64,000 nucleotides of DNA from Argopecten irradians (GCF_041381155.1 NC_091147.1:34862909-34926908); one strand, 5' to 3'. Shown: positions 10,777 through 22,642, numbered from the stretch's first letter. Numbers and translations: made by a program. Notes: generated from the sequence alone by a model not told the origin.

Positions 10777-11330
10777 CTGAAAGTTTATCATGACCATAAA
10801 ATTCAATAGATAAGATGTAAAATTGATGAGATATTTGTACAGATTTCGATTTTTAAGTGGATCAAATTTTACATTTTTTGATTCAAAACACGTTCATCAC
10901 GCACAAATTAAACTTATAAAACTATTCAAACGGTTGTGTGAAATTGCTTTACTGTATGGGTGTATGATTGCAAGCTGTGGATTGTTTTATTCAAATGAAA
11001 ATATGACATTGTGTAGCATACCGAAGTTATTTTGTTGTCTTTTACCAACTAAATATTCATCCTCGACACTTCAGAGGGTTAGTAAGGTACTATTTCTGAC
11101 GTTATATCTAACTTAAAATGAAAAAAAGATAATGCAAAAACCATTTTTACTTTTAGTTATTCGTGCAGTAATTTTCATATTCACGAATCAAGAAGAGCTT
11201 TTGATATTTTATTCACAACCAAAAATTACCACAATTTTTAAAATTACAACAATTACTATGCATAGGTTTTGATTTAATAAGTACAAATTAGAGCTAAATA
11301 TAATTATGATTACACCTAGAGTGCAGTAAT
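10777..11330. other. Gene-free stretch
   Basis: AT-rich. The 97-codon open frame at 10823-11116 has no recognisable motif, signal or splice context, and I do not call it. Confidence 0.35.
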
Positions 11331-13006
11331 ATGAGTACATAAGGTCAGACCACGAAGCCGAGTTGTAGTTTACAATTCATTAAACATATTTACAATGTAA
11401 TTAGTAATTATAAAGTTGTCTCTGCATAAAAACAGGAATTTTACAGTTCTAAAATTCTGTCTTGTAATTACTGTTTATAAGCCATTAAACATGTTTTTCT
11501 GTTCATTTGAATGCTTTTCAAAGCTTTATTTATTAAACATGATGGTTTTTAAGAAATCATTGCAGAAAAAAATAACATGTCAAAATTTTCGCCCAGTTAC
11601 GGCATAATTATATAACTTTAAGTTGAGATAGTGATTAAGTGAAAAAACTTCGTGTGAAAAAGCGAAAATATAAGAATACCTTAAGTTGTATAACAATTCA
11701 GATTAAGTAGAAAACTATTTTTAATTTAAGTTTAAAAGTAATAATATGAAACATGAGAAATCTTATTGTGTCATAATTTTTTTAATTAATTAGATATCAA
11801 TTTAATTTTTAAAAAGTGATAAAGTTAGTTTTTTAGCCCATCATCATCAGATAGAGCGTTTTCAAATTGCCTTTCGTCCGTTGTCCGTCGTCCATCCTTC
11901 CGTTCGTTAAGAACTCTTGTTATAGCTATTTCTCAGTAAGTACTGGATGGATCTTCCTAAAATTTCATATGTAGGGCCCTAGTTGCGCATATTGCATTTG
12001 GGGACCGATCGGTCAACATGATGGCCACAAGATAGCCATCTTGGATTTTGATAGTTAAATATTGTTACCGCTATTTCTCGGAAAGTGCTGAAGGGATCTT
12101 TCTCAATTTTCATTTGTATTTTTCCTTACGGTCCTAGTTGTGCATATTGCATTTTGGGACCCATCGGTCAACAAGATGGCCGACCGGCTGCCATCTTATG
12201 TTTTGATAGTGGAAATTTGTTACCGCTAGTTCTCATAATCTCAAATTTCATTTGCAAGGTCTCCTAGGGTCGTTGATGTGCATATACTGTTGTATTTTAG
12301 GGCCCATCAGTCAACAAGATACCAACAGGCCACCATCTTGGATTTTAATCGCTGAAGTTTGTTACCACTATTTCTAAGAAACTACTGGAGGGATTGTCTC
12401 AAAATCTTATTTTATTTGGAGTTCTCCCTAGTTGTGTAATTTGCATTTTGAGACCGATACTGAAGCTAAAATCCTTTGAAATTAAGTTAAATTATGTATT
12501 TTCAACGTATTAAGCTATCACGTATTTAATTTCAAAATGGCTTCCCATAACGATGGAAATACTCTCAATCGATAGACAGTTAATTAATCTATTATTTTGA
12601 TTTGGTGTGTGATATAATATACATGATTATCATGCCGTATAAATATCACTAAGTATCCTGAAAGTCCCAAAATGCAACATGCACTATGTTAGTATCCGAG
12701 AAATAGGGGTAACAAACTTACTCCATCTATTAAACATAAAAGTTACATGTGCTGAAAAATGGGCGAAATTTATTTTTTATTTTTTTCTTCAATTATCAAT
12801 TAAAACCTCATTGGTTTTTGAGTAAAGCTGTGAAAATCATTCAAATGGCCGGAAAAAACATGTATGTTGAATAAAAAAACGTCAGTTATATGCCTTATGT
12901 ATGTTGAGATGGAAACAAACCTGCAGAAATCGCTAATAACACTGTAAAAATGAGAAATAAAATTGTAGACCACAATTTAATTTCCCGGTCTGACCGTATG
13001 TTCATG
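11331..13006. mobile_element. Inverted-repeat element of about 1.68 kb enclosing a tandem array
   Basis: The left end ATGAGTACATAAGGTCAGACC is roughly complementary to the right end GGTCTGACCGTATGTTCAT. Homology continues inward (TTGTAGTTTACAATT versus AATTGTAGACCACAA). The right-hand 60-100 bp recurs near 22870-22949. No transposase frame is seen, so it looks non-autonomous. Confidence 0.6.
11836..12480 (+). repeat. Tandem array of about 150-bp units
   Basis: About four diverged units contain TGTTACCGCTATTTCTC, CTACTGGA or GTGCTGAAGGGATC, AATTTCAT, TTGTGCATATTGCATTT, GGTCAACAAGATGGCC and GCCATCTTGGATTTTGATAG. It starts at AGCCCATCATCATCAGATAG. Fragments of the same unit lie near 31195-31265 (reverse) and 51120-51225. 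Confidence 0.75.
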
Positions 13007-13567
13007 ATGTAGATTTAATGCTTTTTAGCAGTACTGTCAAAATCATTTTCAGCTCTTATTTGTACTTTTAATACAAAAAAACTTTGCATTGAAAGTATTG
13101 TAATTATCAAAATGTTGGTAACTTTTGATGGTGAATAGCATATGAAAAGTTCTTGTAATTACAGCACATACAATTTGACTCTAAATGCGCAATGATTCAA
13201 TGATTCAGAAATAATGAGGCAGATTTGATAAGGATGGAGTCGTGCGTCTTTCTGAAATAATGACAACTTTTTTTTTTCTATACCATCGGTTTCGGAAGGA
13301 TATTCAACGCTGATTGATGAAATATCCGGCAGAATGCCGTATTCATCGTTTTATTGAAGGTTTGCTTAAAAACACGAACATTATAGTGATTATGTCATAG
13401 CTTTTATTTTGATAATACAGCATATACTTTATTTTAGCACATTAAGAGAGATAGACATTATAGAAATGTAGAATCATGAAATTTTGCTTATCAAGAATGT
13501 CGGAAATACATATATCAACATTTACCTCTACGTATCATTTAATATTTTCCTTTTTGATATCCCTACG
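13007..13567. other. 3' flank of the FAMeT-like gene
   Basis: No coding. Read on the minus strand, candidate polyadenylation signals follow the stop at 13568: ATTAAA (13543-13538) and AATAAA (13433-13428 and 13408-13403). Confidence 0.4.
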
Positions 13568-14940
13568 TTATTTTATGATTATCCAGGACACATCCGCCCA
13601 TAAGCCACCAGAAACGCCAATAGAGTTTACGTGTAGCGGTTTTGGGTCCCTCCACTTCAGAAATGTCCTCCAACTGTTGTCAACTAGGCGCAGGACCTTA
13701 ATTTCGCCGTTATACCACGTGACCTTGAATCGTAGGTACTTATGACAGTCCAGGTACCTCCCACGATTAACTTCAACATGGGGTCCTTGCTTCCGTATTC
13801 GGATTACGGATTGAGAATTTTGCCAGCCTCCTATGAGAATTTCGTATAGTTTGCCCGTTTCGCCACCTCGGCCCATTAAAGCAACATAGACATCGTTGCA
13901 CGCCTTCGCTGCAAATTGGAAAGTTTGCCTACTATTCAGAGTACAGCCATATCTCTTCAGTTTGGTATATAAATACGTTGGAATCTGTTTCGGAGTTTTT
14001 ATTTTGCGGAATCTGTCTCCTACCAAAGAACAAAAAATATTGCTGGCGATTAGTATACAACAAAATAACAAATGACTTCAAAACAATTCCCCTTTGACGG
14101 CGGTTTTATAACTGAATATGTTTCATTATATTTATTTTATATATATCAATATGAATCTTCTCATTAGGATTTGTTATTCAAAAACATTTTATTCTACTTG
14201 ATATTACTTGCAGCTTACCGCTCACAAATAACAACAAACAATCATAGTTCATTATAAGAACAATATTGTGCACCTAACTCGCTTCTCGTGTAAATTAATG
14301 TCTAATAACAATTACAATTTTTTTTAAAATGAGTTCCCTCGTATATAAGCGTGTTTTCAATTTTCAAACACGAAATCCTACCTAGTATCTTGGCTTGCCA
14401 AGTAACATCCGCCCATAAGCCACCAGAAACGCCAATAGATTTTACGCGTAGCGGTATTGGGTCCCTCCACTTCAGAAATGTCCTCCAACTGTTGTAAACT
14501 AGGCGCAGGACCTTAATTTCGCCGTTATACCACGTGATCTTGAATCGTAGGTACTTATGACAGTCCAGGTACCTCCCACGATTAACGTCAACCTGGGGTC
14601 CTTGCTTCCGTATTCGGATTACGGATTGAGAATTTTGCCAGCCTCCTATGACAATTTCGTATAGTTTGCCCGTTTCGCCACCTCGGCCCATTAAAGCAAC
14701 ATGGACATCGTTGCACGCCTTCGCTGCAAATTCGAAAGTTTTCCTACGATTCAGGGTATAGCCATATCTGTTCAGTTTGGTGTATAAATACGTTGGAATC
14801 TGTTTCGGAGTATTTATTGTGCGCAATCTGCCTCCTACAAAAAATATTGCTGGCGATTAGTATACAACAAAATAACATATAACTTAAATACAATTCCCCT
14901 TTGACTGCGGTTTTATGATTGAATATGTTTCATTAAAATA
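13568..14940 (-). repeat. Tandem exon duplication, offset about 815 bp
   Basis: The exon at 14382-14834 and that at 13568-14019 are near copies. Upstream intronic sequence is duplicated too (ACAATTCCCCTTTGAC, GAATATGTTTCATTA at 14080-14140 and 14890-14940). The upstream copy ends at a donor (ACTAG|GTAGGA). The downstream copy instead reads to a stop after WIIIK. Between the acceptor AG and a shared block the copies differ by an 8-nt indel (TTCTTTGGTAG versus TTTTGTAG), just upstream of the exon. Confidence 0.85.
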
Positions 14941-17900
14941 TATTAAAACGAAAATAAGTCATACATAATAATCAATGGCAAGGGACGAGCGAAAGGGTAA
15001 TTGTACAGTGCGGACAAAGTTATAAGTAAGTTTTTTTTTTAAGTCCAAGACGCATTGCTGTGAAGGACTGGCGTTGACATGCACATGTAGTTAAGTTTTC
15101 CTCTAGTGTCATGTCTTGTTATACAGCGGACAAATAAGTGTCCGACTTACCACAATTTCCCGATGTTTCATCGAGTATAACAACACCTATGGTCTATAGA
15201 TACAAAGTATAACTTTCATTGAAATTTCCATCAGTGGTTTTGTTTCCAGTGTTGAATAAGTCTTGATTTCGTTTGATTCTCTATAGAATGTTTCGTTTCT
15301 TTTCCTCTTTGCTTTACATTGAGAGATCCTTCTCTTTTGAGTACTTTTTATCTTTGTTGATTTCCTTTGAGCGATCCTTCTGTCTTTGAATATTTCTTAT
15401 CGTCTTTGCTTTCCCTTGAGCGATGCTTTGATTTTGAACTGGTCGCAATAGAAGTTACGATCATTGCCGAACGGAAGTCGGAAATTTCTTCACCCTTTCG
15501 TGAGAGAGTTCGGAAAGACGTCACGAGTTACGGAAGTCACGTAGTGCACGGGCCACGACGTTACAATCTGGACTAACGTTGGTTCGTTTAAAATGTGGGA
15601 CCAACTTAGCTATGTTCAATATTTGAATTTTAACACACGTTTCCAAATCGTTACCGCCCATCTTGATTTCTATTCGGTATTATTTTTACGGAAGTGATAA
15701 ACCCACTTCTTCAAACAGCAAAACAGTTTTGTAGTTATTTGAAAAAATACGACGAAAGGAAATGATAGAAATTCAGTTACCTCTTTAAGTTGTATTCTAA
15801 ATAAAATGACTAAAATATTGGAAAATATATCATTTAATGAATAAGCAGTCATAAGTCATAAATTTTATTTACAAGTTATAATCTATCACAAACATATAGT
15901 TATCCAATTTTAAACATTAATAAAGAAATTTTTGATAACCTTCCACGACAATTTTTACATTTTCAATTTTCACCGCCATCATTCCACATGTTCAGGAATT
16001 GGAAAATATATTCTTGTACAGTAAATTGCAATGGGATTAAGAAACATTATTTCGAACGAAATATTTTCATACTGTATTTATCACATTATATGTATTATTT
16101 TATATAACATATTGTATAATTATATCTTTATGTAAAGATGCTCCACTGCCGATAGAGAATAAACAATATCATTTGAACAATAATTTGTACTAGTCATGTA
16201 CATGTATATCTAATTAACAGGGGAAAAATATAAAATAACTTGTTCTGCTTTTGGTTGATGCGTTAACATTTCTTCATTCCATATAGGGCACAGTGAAATT
16301 GATTTGTTTCTGGACGCAATTAACCATATTTTTGATATCTTATCTTGAAGTAAAATAAGAGGTTCAAACTTTGCATTGGTGGTAATGGTGTAAAGTACGT
16401 AACTTTTGTAACTGAAGAAAGCTTCTAATTCGTCTGTTCTTGTTTTTGATAGAAAAATCGTCAGCAGTGTAGCATCTTTAAGATAAGAGATTTGATGAAT
16501 AAAGTATATAAGAAACAAGTTATATAAAGTAATATACAAAATATTCCTTACGTACCTCGTTTTGATTTCCCATCTGATAACGCTGAAAAAGTAAATCAAA
16601 CTTATTAGAAAACAGCATAAAACGCTACGAAATTACGATATCGTGAAACATTAAAACAAACGTATAAGAAAACAGCATAAAACGCTACGAAATTACGATA
16701 TCGTGAAACATTAAAACAAACTTATAAGAAAACAAAATAAAACGCTACGGAATTACGTTAACGCGAAACTGATTTCTGCTATGTACATGTATTATACAGA
16801 GCAAATATGTATTTGTGTAAATCTTTTGGTAGATACAATGTGAATTGATTCCTTACATTTTTCGAACATAGGATTTTGGTTTGATATTTTAAAACGTTAT
16901 TCATTTTAAAATTCTAGAGCTGCAATTTTTTTTATTACACATTTCATTTATGCAATTACAGAGTTGATGTCGACTATTAAAATGGCAAAACGAAATCTTC
17001 ATCACAATAGAGAGAGCTTAACTCTGAAGAAGACTATATGGTTGAAAGAGAAGTTTTATTAAAGTTTCAATTTTAAACTTCTATTGCGTCGACAATATCC
17101 GAGATCTGACTAATTTGAAACATTATTGGACAAAATACTTATATTAACAATATGTTAGATTCCAAAACATGTGACATGATTATAGCTAGGAATTATCATT
17201 CTAATGCTGTTAGAAACTTATTTTCCCATCGTATTTAAGAAAATAATTTGAACATGAACTGTTCATGTTCCGCGTTAAACAATGTATGCATAGTAATGTA
17301 ATCTGCGAATTCTACATGATTATTAATTATTGTGTATATTAAGTAAATATCTTGTTGAATGAAGGAAAAAAATGAAAATTTCCACACAAGTCGCCTAACA
17401 AAATATACGCTAGCATCATCGATGATTGCTTATAGACTGTACAGGCTGAAGAATTGAATGTCTCACCTTGACGGCTAACTCTTAACATATTGATCTCTCA
17501 TATTTAAATCTACCAAGGTCAACGATTTTATACCGCAAACGCTAGTTTATTGACCAAAATTACATGTACATGTCCATAGGAGGATTTTTTTTCAATTACC
17601 CATAAAGTCAATGATACAATTCCATTTATAGTGCTTATGTTTAACCCAGTGTTCAAATAATTATATTGACGATCAAAGAAAAAGTTTGTCATCATTTTCG
17701 ATTACTATTTTTCAGTTTGTATTTACTCTAAGTCATTTGTGCCTAAAATAATGTCCAATGTCTCGCCATTAGAACAACGAAAAATCACATGTGTTCTGAA
17801 TAGGAAGACTAAACATGAAATACAGATGTCAGAATATTTGAAGGAGGAAATGGCCAGATAAGAACAGATAACAATCGTACTTACCCCACAATGCTATTAC

Positions 17901-17942
17901 AAGGATCAGACATCCAGTGAGCCGTGTCCGAAGTATCCCCAT
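13568..17942 (-). CDS. Secreted protein with two FAMeT-like domains, four exons
   Basis: Inferred join (minus strand): 17942-17885, 16582-16556, 14834-14382, 14019-13568; 990 nt, 329 residues. Exon 1 encodes a signal peptide (MGILRTRLTGCLILVIALW) and ends at a GTAAGT donor. A 27-nt microexon encodes ALSDGKSKR. Exons 3 and 4 each encode a domain of about 150 residues matching the farnesoic-acid O-methyltransferase-like family (Pfam Methyltransf_FA): FAAKACNDV-VALMGRGGE, YEI-IGGWQNSQSVIRIR, and WYNGEIKVLRLV with FLKWRDP. Every junction is phase 1, so all exons join in frame; the G/GA junction codon gives Gly. The two domain copies differ at about 19 of 145 residues. The family is named for a crustacean enzyme activity, but the domain itself is not a proven methyltransferase; extracellular binding is as likely. 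Splicing is inferred from consensus sites. Confidence 0.75.
14840..16131 (-). other. Intron between microexon and first domain exon, right part
   Basis: Non-coding as far as I can see. Short open frames at 15367-15576 and 15670-15852 lack motifs and splice context. The remainder of this intron is the MITE at 16132-16481. Confidence 0.5.
16132..16481 (-). mobile_element. TTAA-flanked MITE, family 1, in intron
   Basis: The right terminus AGCATCT-TTAA is intact and the left reads GTAA-AGATGCTCCACTGCC. The body matches family 1 in reverse. It lies about 75 bp downstream of the 27-nt microexon of the FAMeT-like gene. Confidence 0.85.
16556..16582 (-). other. 27-nt microexon of the FAMeT-like gene
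   Basis: CTTTTTCAG acceptor, 27 nt, then a GTACGTAAG donor. It encodes ALSDGKSKR in the frame set by exon 1 and keeps phase 1 for the next exon. The strong sites on both sides and the exact phase make it credible. Confidence 0.7.
16592..16770. repeat. Three 60-bp tandem units
   Basis: Units start at about 16592, 16652 and 16712 with an exact 60-bp period: TTATAAGAAAACAGCATAAA followed by ACGCTACGAAATTACG. Units 1 and 2 differ by only a couple of bases. The array abuts the 27-nt microexon on its upstream (intron 1) side. Confidence 0.9.
16771..17884 (-). other. Intron 1 of the FAMeT-like gene
   Basis: AT-rich and non-coding; nothing else is recognised between the 60-bp repeat and the exon-1 donor at 17884-17883. 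Confidence 0.5.
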
Positions 17943-17986
17943 CTCGGCGACGGATCCTTCGGATACCAAAGCATCTCATGTACCTT

Positions 17987-17995
17987 CTTTATATA
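17987..17995 (-). promoter_or_regulatory. TATA box of the FAMeT-like gene
   Basis: TATATAAAG on the minus strand lies about 45 bp upstream of the exon-1 ATG at 17942. This predicts a transcription start near 17960 and a very short 5' UTR. The only evidence is match and position. Confidence 0.6.
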
Positions 17996-18778
17996 CAAAC
18001 CTCCTCCAATAAGAATCCCGAATTAGAGAAGCTAGTTTTACGTCATAAAAATAATTGTTTTCATTGAAGCTGTTGCTGGATTAATTTATGCTTTGTTAAC
18101 CATGATGTTGAATAATCAAGATTCGTATCCGATCAAATTTCGTGCTTTGATGCACAATGTATATTTCATTGTAAGATCATCGGTACACACGAGGAAGTAT
18201 CTCCCTACTAAAATGATGCGTTAAAAAAGTTTCGTTGTTGTAGAAAATAGAAATAAAGACATGTTTCGAACATAAAAATATTTATGCATTAAACACAAAC
18301 ACTAGTTTTGTGTTCATCAATATCGTTGTAATATATGCGTTTTATCATCAACATGTGCTGAATCAAATTACTATTCAATTTTTTAGACCAACAATTGCAG
18401 ATGTGTTGACCAATATGATGTACATTTGTCAATATTTGCACAGACCTTTACTGATCTTTGATGATAGTTTATCCAATAGCAATTCATATTTCACAATGGA
18501 ATAATCGTGTGATCAATTCCACAGCGGTTGGTTATGGTTTATGTTTACACGCTTGCTACTCTCATTGGTTAATTCCAAATCTCTTGATTCCGATTGGCTT
18601 TCAACTTTGGACTACTTTTTATAACGCATTTTCTTTTAAATTGCATAAATAACAGGTAAGTATTAACAATAGAATATTGACTATGTATTTGGGTACTATA
18701 TTTCATGGCGGAATGTATTATGATGCCATATGTGGAGCTACCCTGACTGTAATGTGAGACAACTATTCATTATCACCA
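17996..18778. other. Gene-free stretch upstream of the FAMeT-like gene
   Basis: Open frames at 18310-18652 have no motif or splice support. Promoter sequence beyond the TATA box is not resolved. Confidence 0.35.
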
Positions 18779-18903
18779 CAGGGACCTGACGCGAATTTCT
18801 AACCAACAGTGTATACATATAAAATATATATTATAAAACTATAATTAATATGTATATATACATATGCGTATACTGATGGTTAGAAATTCGTGTCAGATCC
18901 CCG
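18779..18903. repeat. Palindromic foldback, about 125 bp
   Basis: ACCTGACGCGAATTTCTAAC on the left pairs with GTTAGAAATTCGTGTCAGAT on the right, around an AT-rich centre. The arms are about 40 bp with a few mismatches. No clear target duplication is seen. Confidence 0.8.
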
Positions 18904-19319
18904 TGATCACCACTGTTGTTAAAGTCATGTGATAAACAAGTTCCCTGAACGCGTGACTGTGAACTAATTGTATTATATTTATCAAAATTTATCAAAAATC
19001 AAAAATTAAAAATTTGATAAATATTTTTTTTTTCGAGCTTCATAAACATGATGAACAACTATCACTTATTGGTAATCTCTATGCATCCGTGTTCACAGGA
19101 TATCATATCTCGTTTAACTCGTGCTACAAAAGAAGAAACGTCTTTGGTTTTCTTTGCGCAATGTGTGTAATTAGTCGACATTATAAATTGACATTGAATC
19201 ATTGTTAAATGAATAGTATGATAATTGTATTTATAACATTTTTTTTTTCATTTTCTAATAAACCATAAATGGAATTTGCCAAGTGGAAGATGGATAATAA
19301 TATAATGATACAAATGGTC
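18904..19319. other. Gene-free stretch
   Basis: No supported ORF or recognised repeat; AT-rich. Confidence 0.35.
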
Positions 19320-19395
19320 CATTTTCGATACTCTAGGGGTTACTATCACTGACGTTATAACGTCAGTGATAGTAACCTCTGGATTATCGAGGATG
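19320..19395. mobile_element. 76-bp near-perfect palindromic MITE (CATCCTCG family)
   Basis: CATTTTCGATACTCTAGGGG is mirrored by CCTCTGGATTATCGAGGATG, with arms continuing through GTTACTATCACTGACGTT to the centre. The termini match the larger CATCCTCGATACTCC elements, so this is a minimal form consisting of little but the two inverted repeats. Confidence 0.85.
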
Positions 19396-19559
19396 GAACT
19401 GAATTGATGTCCAGCTACAAACACCATTTGTCTTTTGTTTTCGTCTGTTTACAGTCTAGTAAGGCTGATGAGACATTGTCTGCTTGGTCCACAATAAAAG
19501 ACTTTTCAATGTGTGTTATGTTTTGTGACATTCATATGGGATTTACATCGATTCTATCC

Positions 19560-19830
19560 CATCCTCGGTATTCCAGGGATTACTATAACTGGGTCCAGTT
19601 TCACGAATATTAACTTAAATTTCCTCACAGAAAAGCATTACAAAATTTAAGAAAAAATCTTAAGTTAAGGAGCCTTAATAAAAATATGTAATGCTTTCCT
19701 TGCATTTGTAGAATTTTGTAGAATTCCGTAAAATTAAGGAATATCTATGAAACTAGACCCTGATATTATATCCAACCCTAGACTATCTCATAGTAAAACT
19801 GATGGCAGCTCAGGAGAAAATATTTGAACG
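19560..19830 (+). mobile_element. Left part of a CATCCTCG element with a nested MITE
   Basis: CATCCTCGGTATTCCAGGGA opens the element. It continues after the nested insert with CTATCTCATAGTAAAACTGA and GGCAGCTCAG, as in the copies at 31433 and 58706. The right half is missing. Confidence 0.75.
19591..19760. mobile_element. 170-bp MITE with GGGTCCAGTTTCA termini, nested
   Basis: GGGTCCAGTTTCACGAATATT faces AATATCTATGAAACTAGACCC. Relatives are at 28267-28432 and, degenerate, near 42725-42885. It splits the left arm of a CATCCTCG element and is therefore younger than that copy. Confidence 0.8.
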
Positions 19831-20310
19831 TTGCGGATTCTCACAAAAGTTTGCAAACAAAATTTATTTCATAACCCGATGAAAAATATAGTGGCGTTAA
19901 TGCTTATAATTTTATTTACCTCAATTTTCAGACTACTTGATAAAACAAAATACGTTTAAACGTGCGATTCCATTGATTTTCCTATGGATTATTTTTTTCC
20001 AAATTAATACGCAACGTCATTGTTTTTAATGTGGGGTTTTCGCGTCATTCTCGGACTTTTTTTCCTTTAAGTATTGATGTAACTCTTTTTTAATTTTGTC
20101 GTGGTATGAAAGAAAATTTTTAGCTAACTGTGCGAATCAGAGTACATATTTGGAAAAAATGATCACATTTTATCAAGTCGCTGGAAAAATTAATCATAAG
20201 CATTGGTGTCACTATTTCTTTTTCATCCGGGTATGGCATTCCAAACACTTCGTTGGAATGTAACAATATTTCATTCCCACGCGATAATATTTCGTTCCCA
20301 CGCAATAATT

Positions 20311-21272
20311 TAACAAGAGGCCCAGAGGGCCTGTATCGCCCACCTGGTGTGTAATGCCAAGTATTGTTCTGAATACAGGTTCACTGTTTCTTTTCTATAG
20401 AAATTTGAATATTTACCTCTAATTCCCCTATTGGGCCCCGCCCCCCCCCCCCCTGCCCCCAGGGGATCAGAACCAAAATTTATACAAATTTTGTTCCCCT
20501 TCCACCAAAAATGTTTGTGGCTAAATTTTGTTACAATCCATGTAGAACTCTATGACAAGTAGCGATTTATAGGATTTACCTCAAATTCCCTTATTGGGCC
20601 CCGCCCCTCCTGCCCCCGGGGGGTCAGAGCCAAAATTTACACAAATTCTGTTTCCCTTCTCTAAAGGATATTTGCAGCCAAATTTGGTCAAAATCCATGC
20701 AGAACTCTAGAACAAGTAGCGATTTATAGGATTTATCTCTATTTCCGTATTGGGCCCCGCCCTTCCTGCCCCCCCGGGGGTTGGAGCTAAAATTTATACC
20801 AGTTCTGTTTCCCTTCTCCCAAGGATATTTGCAGCCAAATTTGGTTACAATCCATGCAGAACTCTAGGACAAGTAACGATTTATAGAATTTACCTCTATT
20901 TCCCCTATTGGGCCCCGCTCTTCCTGCCCCCGGGGGTCATAGCCAAAAGTTATACAAGTTCTGTTCCCTTTTCCCAAGGATGTTTATGGCCAAATTTCGT
21001 TACAATCCATGCAGAACTCTAGGACAAGTAGCGATTTATAGGATTTACCTCTATTTCCCCTATTGGGCACCGCCCCTTCTGCCCCCGGGGGGGTCAGAGC
21101 CAAATTTTATACAAGTTCTGTTTCCCTTCCCCCAAGGATGTTTGTGGCCGAATTTTGGCAGAATCCATGCAGAACTCTATGACAAGTAGCGATTTAAAGA
21201 AATATTGACGGACGGAGGACGGACGCCGCGCCATGACATAAGCTCACCGGCCCTTCGGTCCAGGTGTGCTAA
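20311..21272 (+). mobile_element. Helitron-like non-autonomous element with five internal repeats
   Basis: It opens with AACAAGAGGCCCAGAGGGCC (a small hairpin). It ends with GGCCCTTCGGTCC, a hairpin, then AGGTGTGCTAA: a stem-loop shortly before CTAA, which is the 3' signature of Helitrons. The interior is an array of about five 154-166-bp units and the tract GACGGACGGAGGACGGACG. No Rep/helicase frame is present. Assignment to Helitron-like elements is inference. Confidence 0.6.
20410..21195 (+). repeat. Tandem array of five units, about 157 bp
   Basis: Units begin near 20410, 20576, 20730, 20888 and 21044 with ATTTACCTCTATTTCCCC. They continue through TATTGGGCCCCGCCC, a C/G-rich CTGCCCCCGGGG core, and AATCCATGCAGAACTCTA to GACAAGTAGCGATTTA. 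Open frames across it are repeat sequence. Confidence 0.9.
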
Positions 21273-22529
21273 AACGGCAGAAAAATCATCGAAGTAAAAC
21301 TGCAAAAAAACGTCGAGGTATGAGAGAAAAATACTCTTGGGATCACAAAATGTTGTTTTAGTAGACGTCTATGAAAAATTAAGAAATCGTAGTTCAAATA
21401 GTTATAATGTTCGGCAAGCCTCGGGTTTTACAACATTTTGTGACCCTCGGTAGAATGAAAGAGTCTTATATTATTTCATGTCTACTCCAACCCACCGTAC
21501 CATTAGGATATACATCCTATCATTTGGCAAAAATAGATATTCTTTAAAACCAAAAATATTACAAAAACATAATGAGGTTTAGTGCAACCAGGTAAGATGT
21601 GAAACAGTATACAGGTAAGGCCTGGTAGGAGAAAAGAATACGGAAATACCATAGTAAAATACAACAAAAATATAGGTTTAAGTTACGTACTTACCGTAAA
21701 TATATACTGTCACAGATTGCTTAATTGAATGATAATATGAGGAAGAACTGTTATAAAAATGTCTCCCTGAAGCATGCATAAAAACGTTTCATTATTCCCT
21801 CGTTGTGGCACATTATCCGATGATATTGGATAGCTGAGATTAATAATTAACAAATATTTAAATGTTTTATCTTTGTATCATTGACCGACTTGTTAACTCA
21901 CGCTTTTGCAACAGGTTGTAGGAAGGCTTTGTCGCTTGCAATCTGTCAATCAATCCGGACGTTGCATTTTGTATTGTGCTTGATTATCGGTCAATGCATA
22001 CTTGTGTAGCAGGAAACGAATATAAAAATTCAATATTTTTGAACTCAATTGAAAAATATAAGATATCACAAAAACTTGAACAATGAACGTATTGACATTT
22101 GTAAAAATAATCCTTCGAAACAGATTAGTGTGGATCCTATTTCAAGCCCAGGGATCTGATAATTAGTTACAGATTATGTATAATTGGGCCTAGCACTTTC
22201 AGACGTTTTAGTAGACGTCTACGAAAAAACTTTAGAAATCGAAGTTAAAATAATTATAATGTTCGGGAAGCTTCACCTAGCTTTATCGGCGAAAAAATAT
22301 TACTTACAGTAAGCATCTCCGTTTTACAGTAAGCATCTCCGTTTTAAAGTTATATGTGCCGCATATTTCATACTCGCGAAGGAAGATGAACTTTTAATAT
22401 GTCATTCATCACCAAACGTTACCAACATTTTTAGAATTGCAGTACTTCAATGCTTTTAATTTTTCGGGCACAAATAAGAGCTGAACATTATTTTTGGCAG
22501 TAAACAATTCCAATGAAGACTACTGTTTT
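21273..22529. other. Gene-free stretch with a 70-bp duplicate
   Basis: TTTTAGTAGACGTCTA followed by TATAATGTTCGG occurs at about 21355-21420 and again at 22204-22272. A local GTAAGCATCTCCGTTTTA doubling lies near 22310-22345. No coding is supported. Confidence 0.55.
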
Positions 22530-22642
22530 GCTGGTCTGTGATTCGTTCAGATTTTGTCCTCTGAGGTGCCTTCAGTTTTACTATGAGATAGTCCAGGAGT
22601 GTAGAGATTGTAAGTGATCGGAACCTCTGGAGTATCGAGAAT
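22530..22642 (-). mobile_element. Truncated CATCCTCG element
   Basis: It reads inward on the minus strand from CATTCTCGATACTCCAGAGG to TCATAGTAAAACTGAAGGC and CAAAATCTGAACGAATCACA. Only one terminal half is present. Confidence 0.8.

Noticed and set aside
10823-11116. 97-codon frame between two repeat elements
   Set aside because: Composition is as AT-rich as the flanks, and no domain or splice site supports it.
20750-21189. Overlapping frames with repeated APPLLPPG-like peptides
   Set aside because: Translations of the 157-bp tandem units, not a gene.
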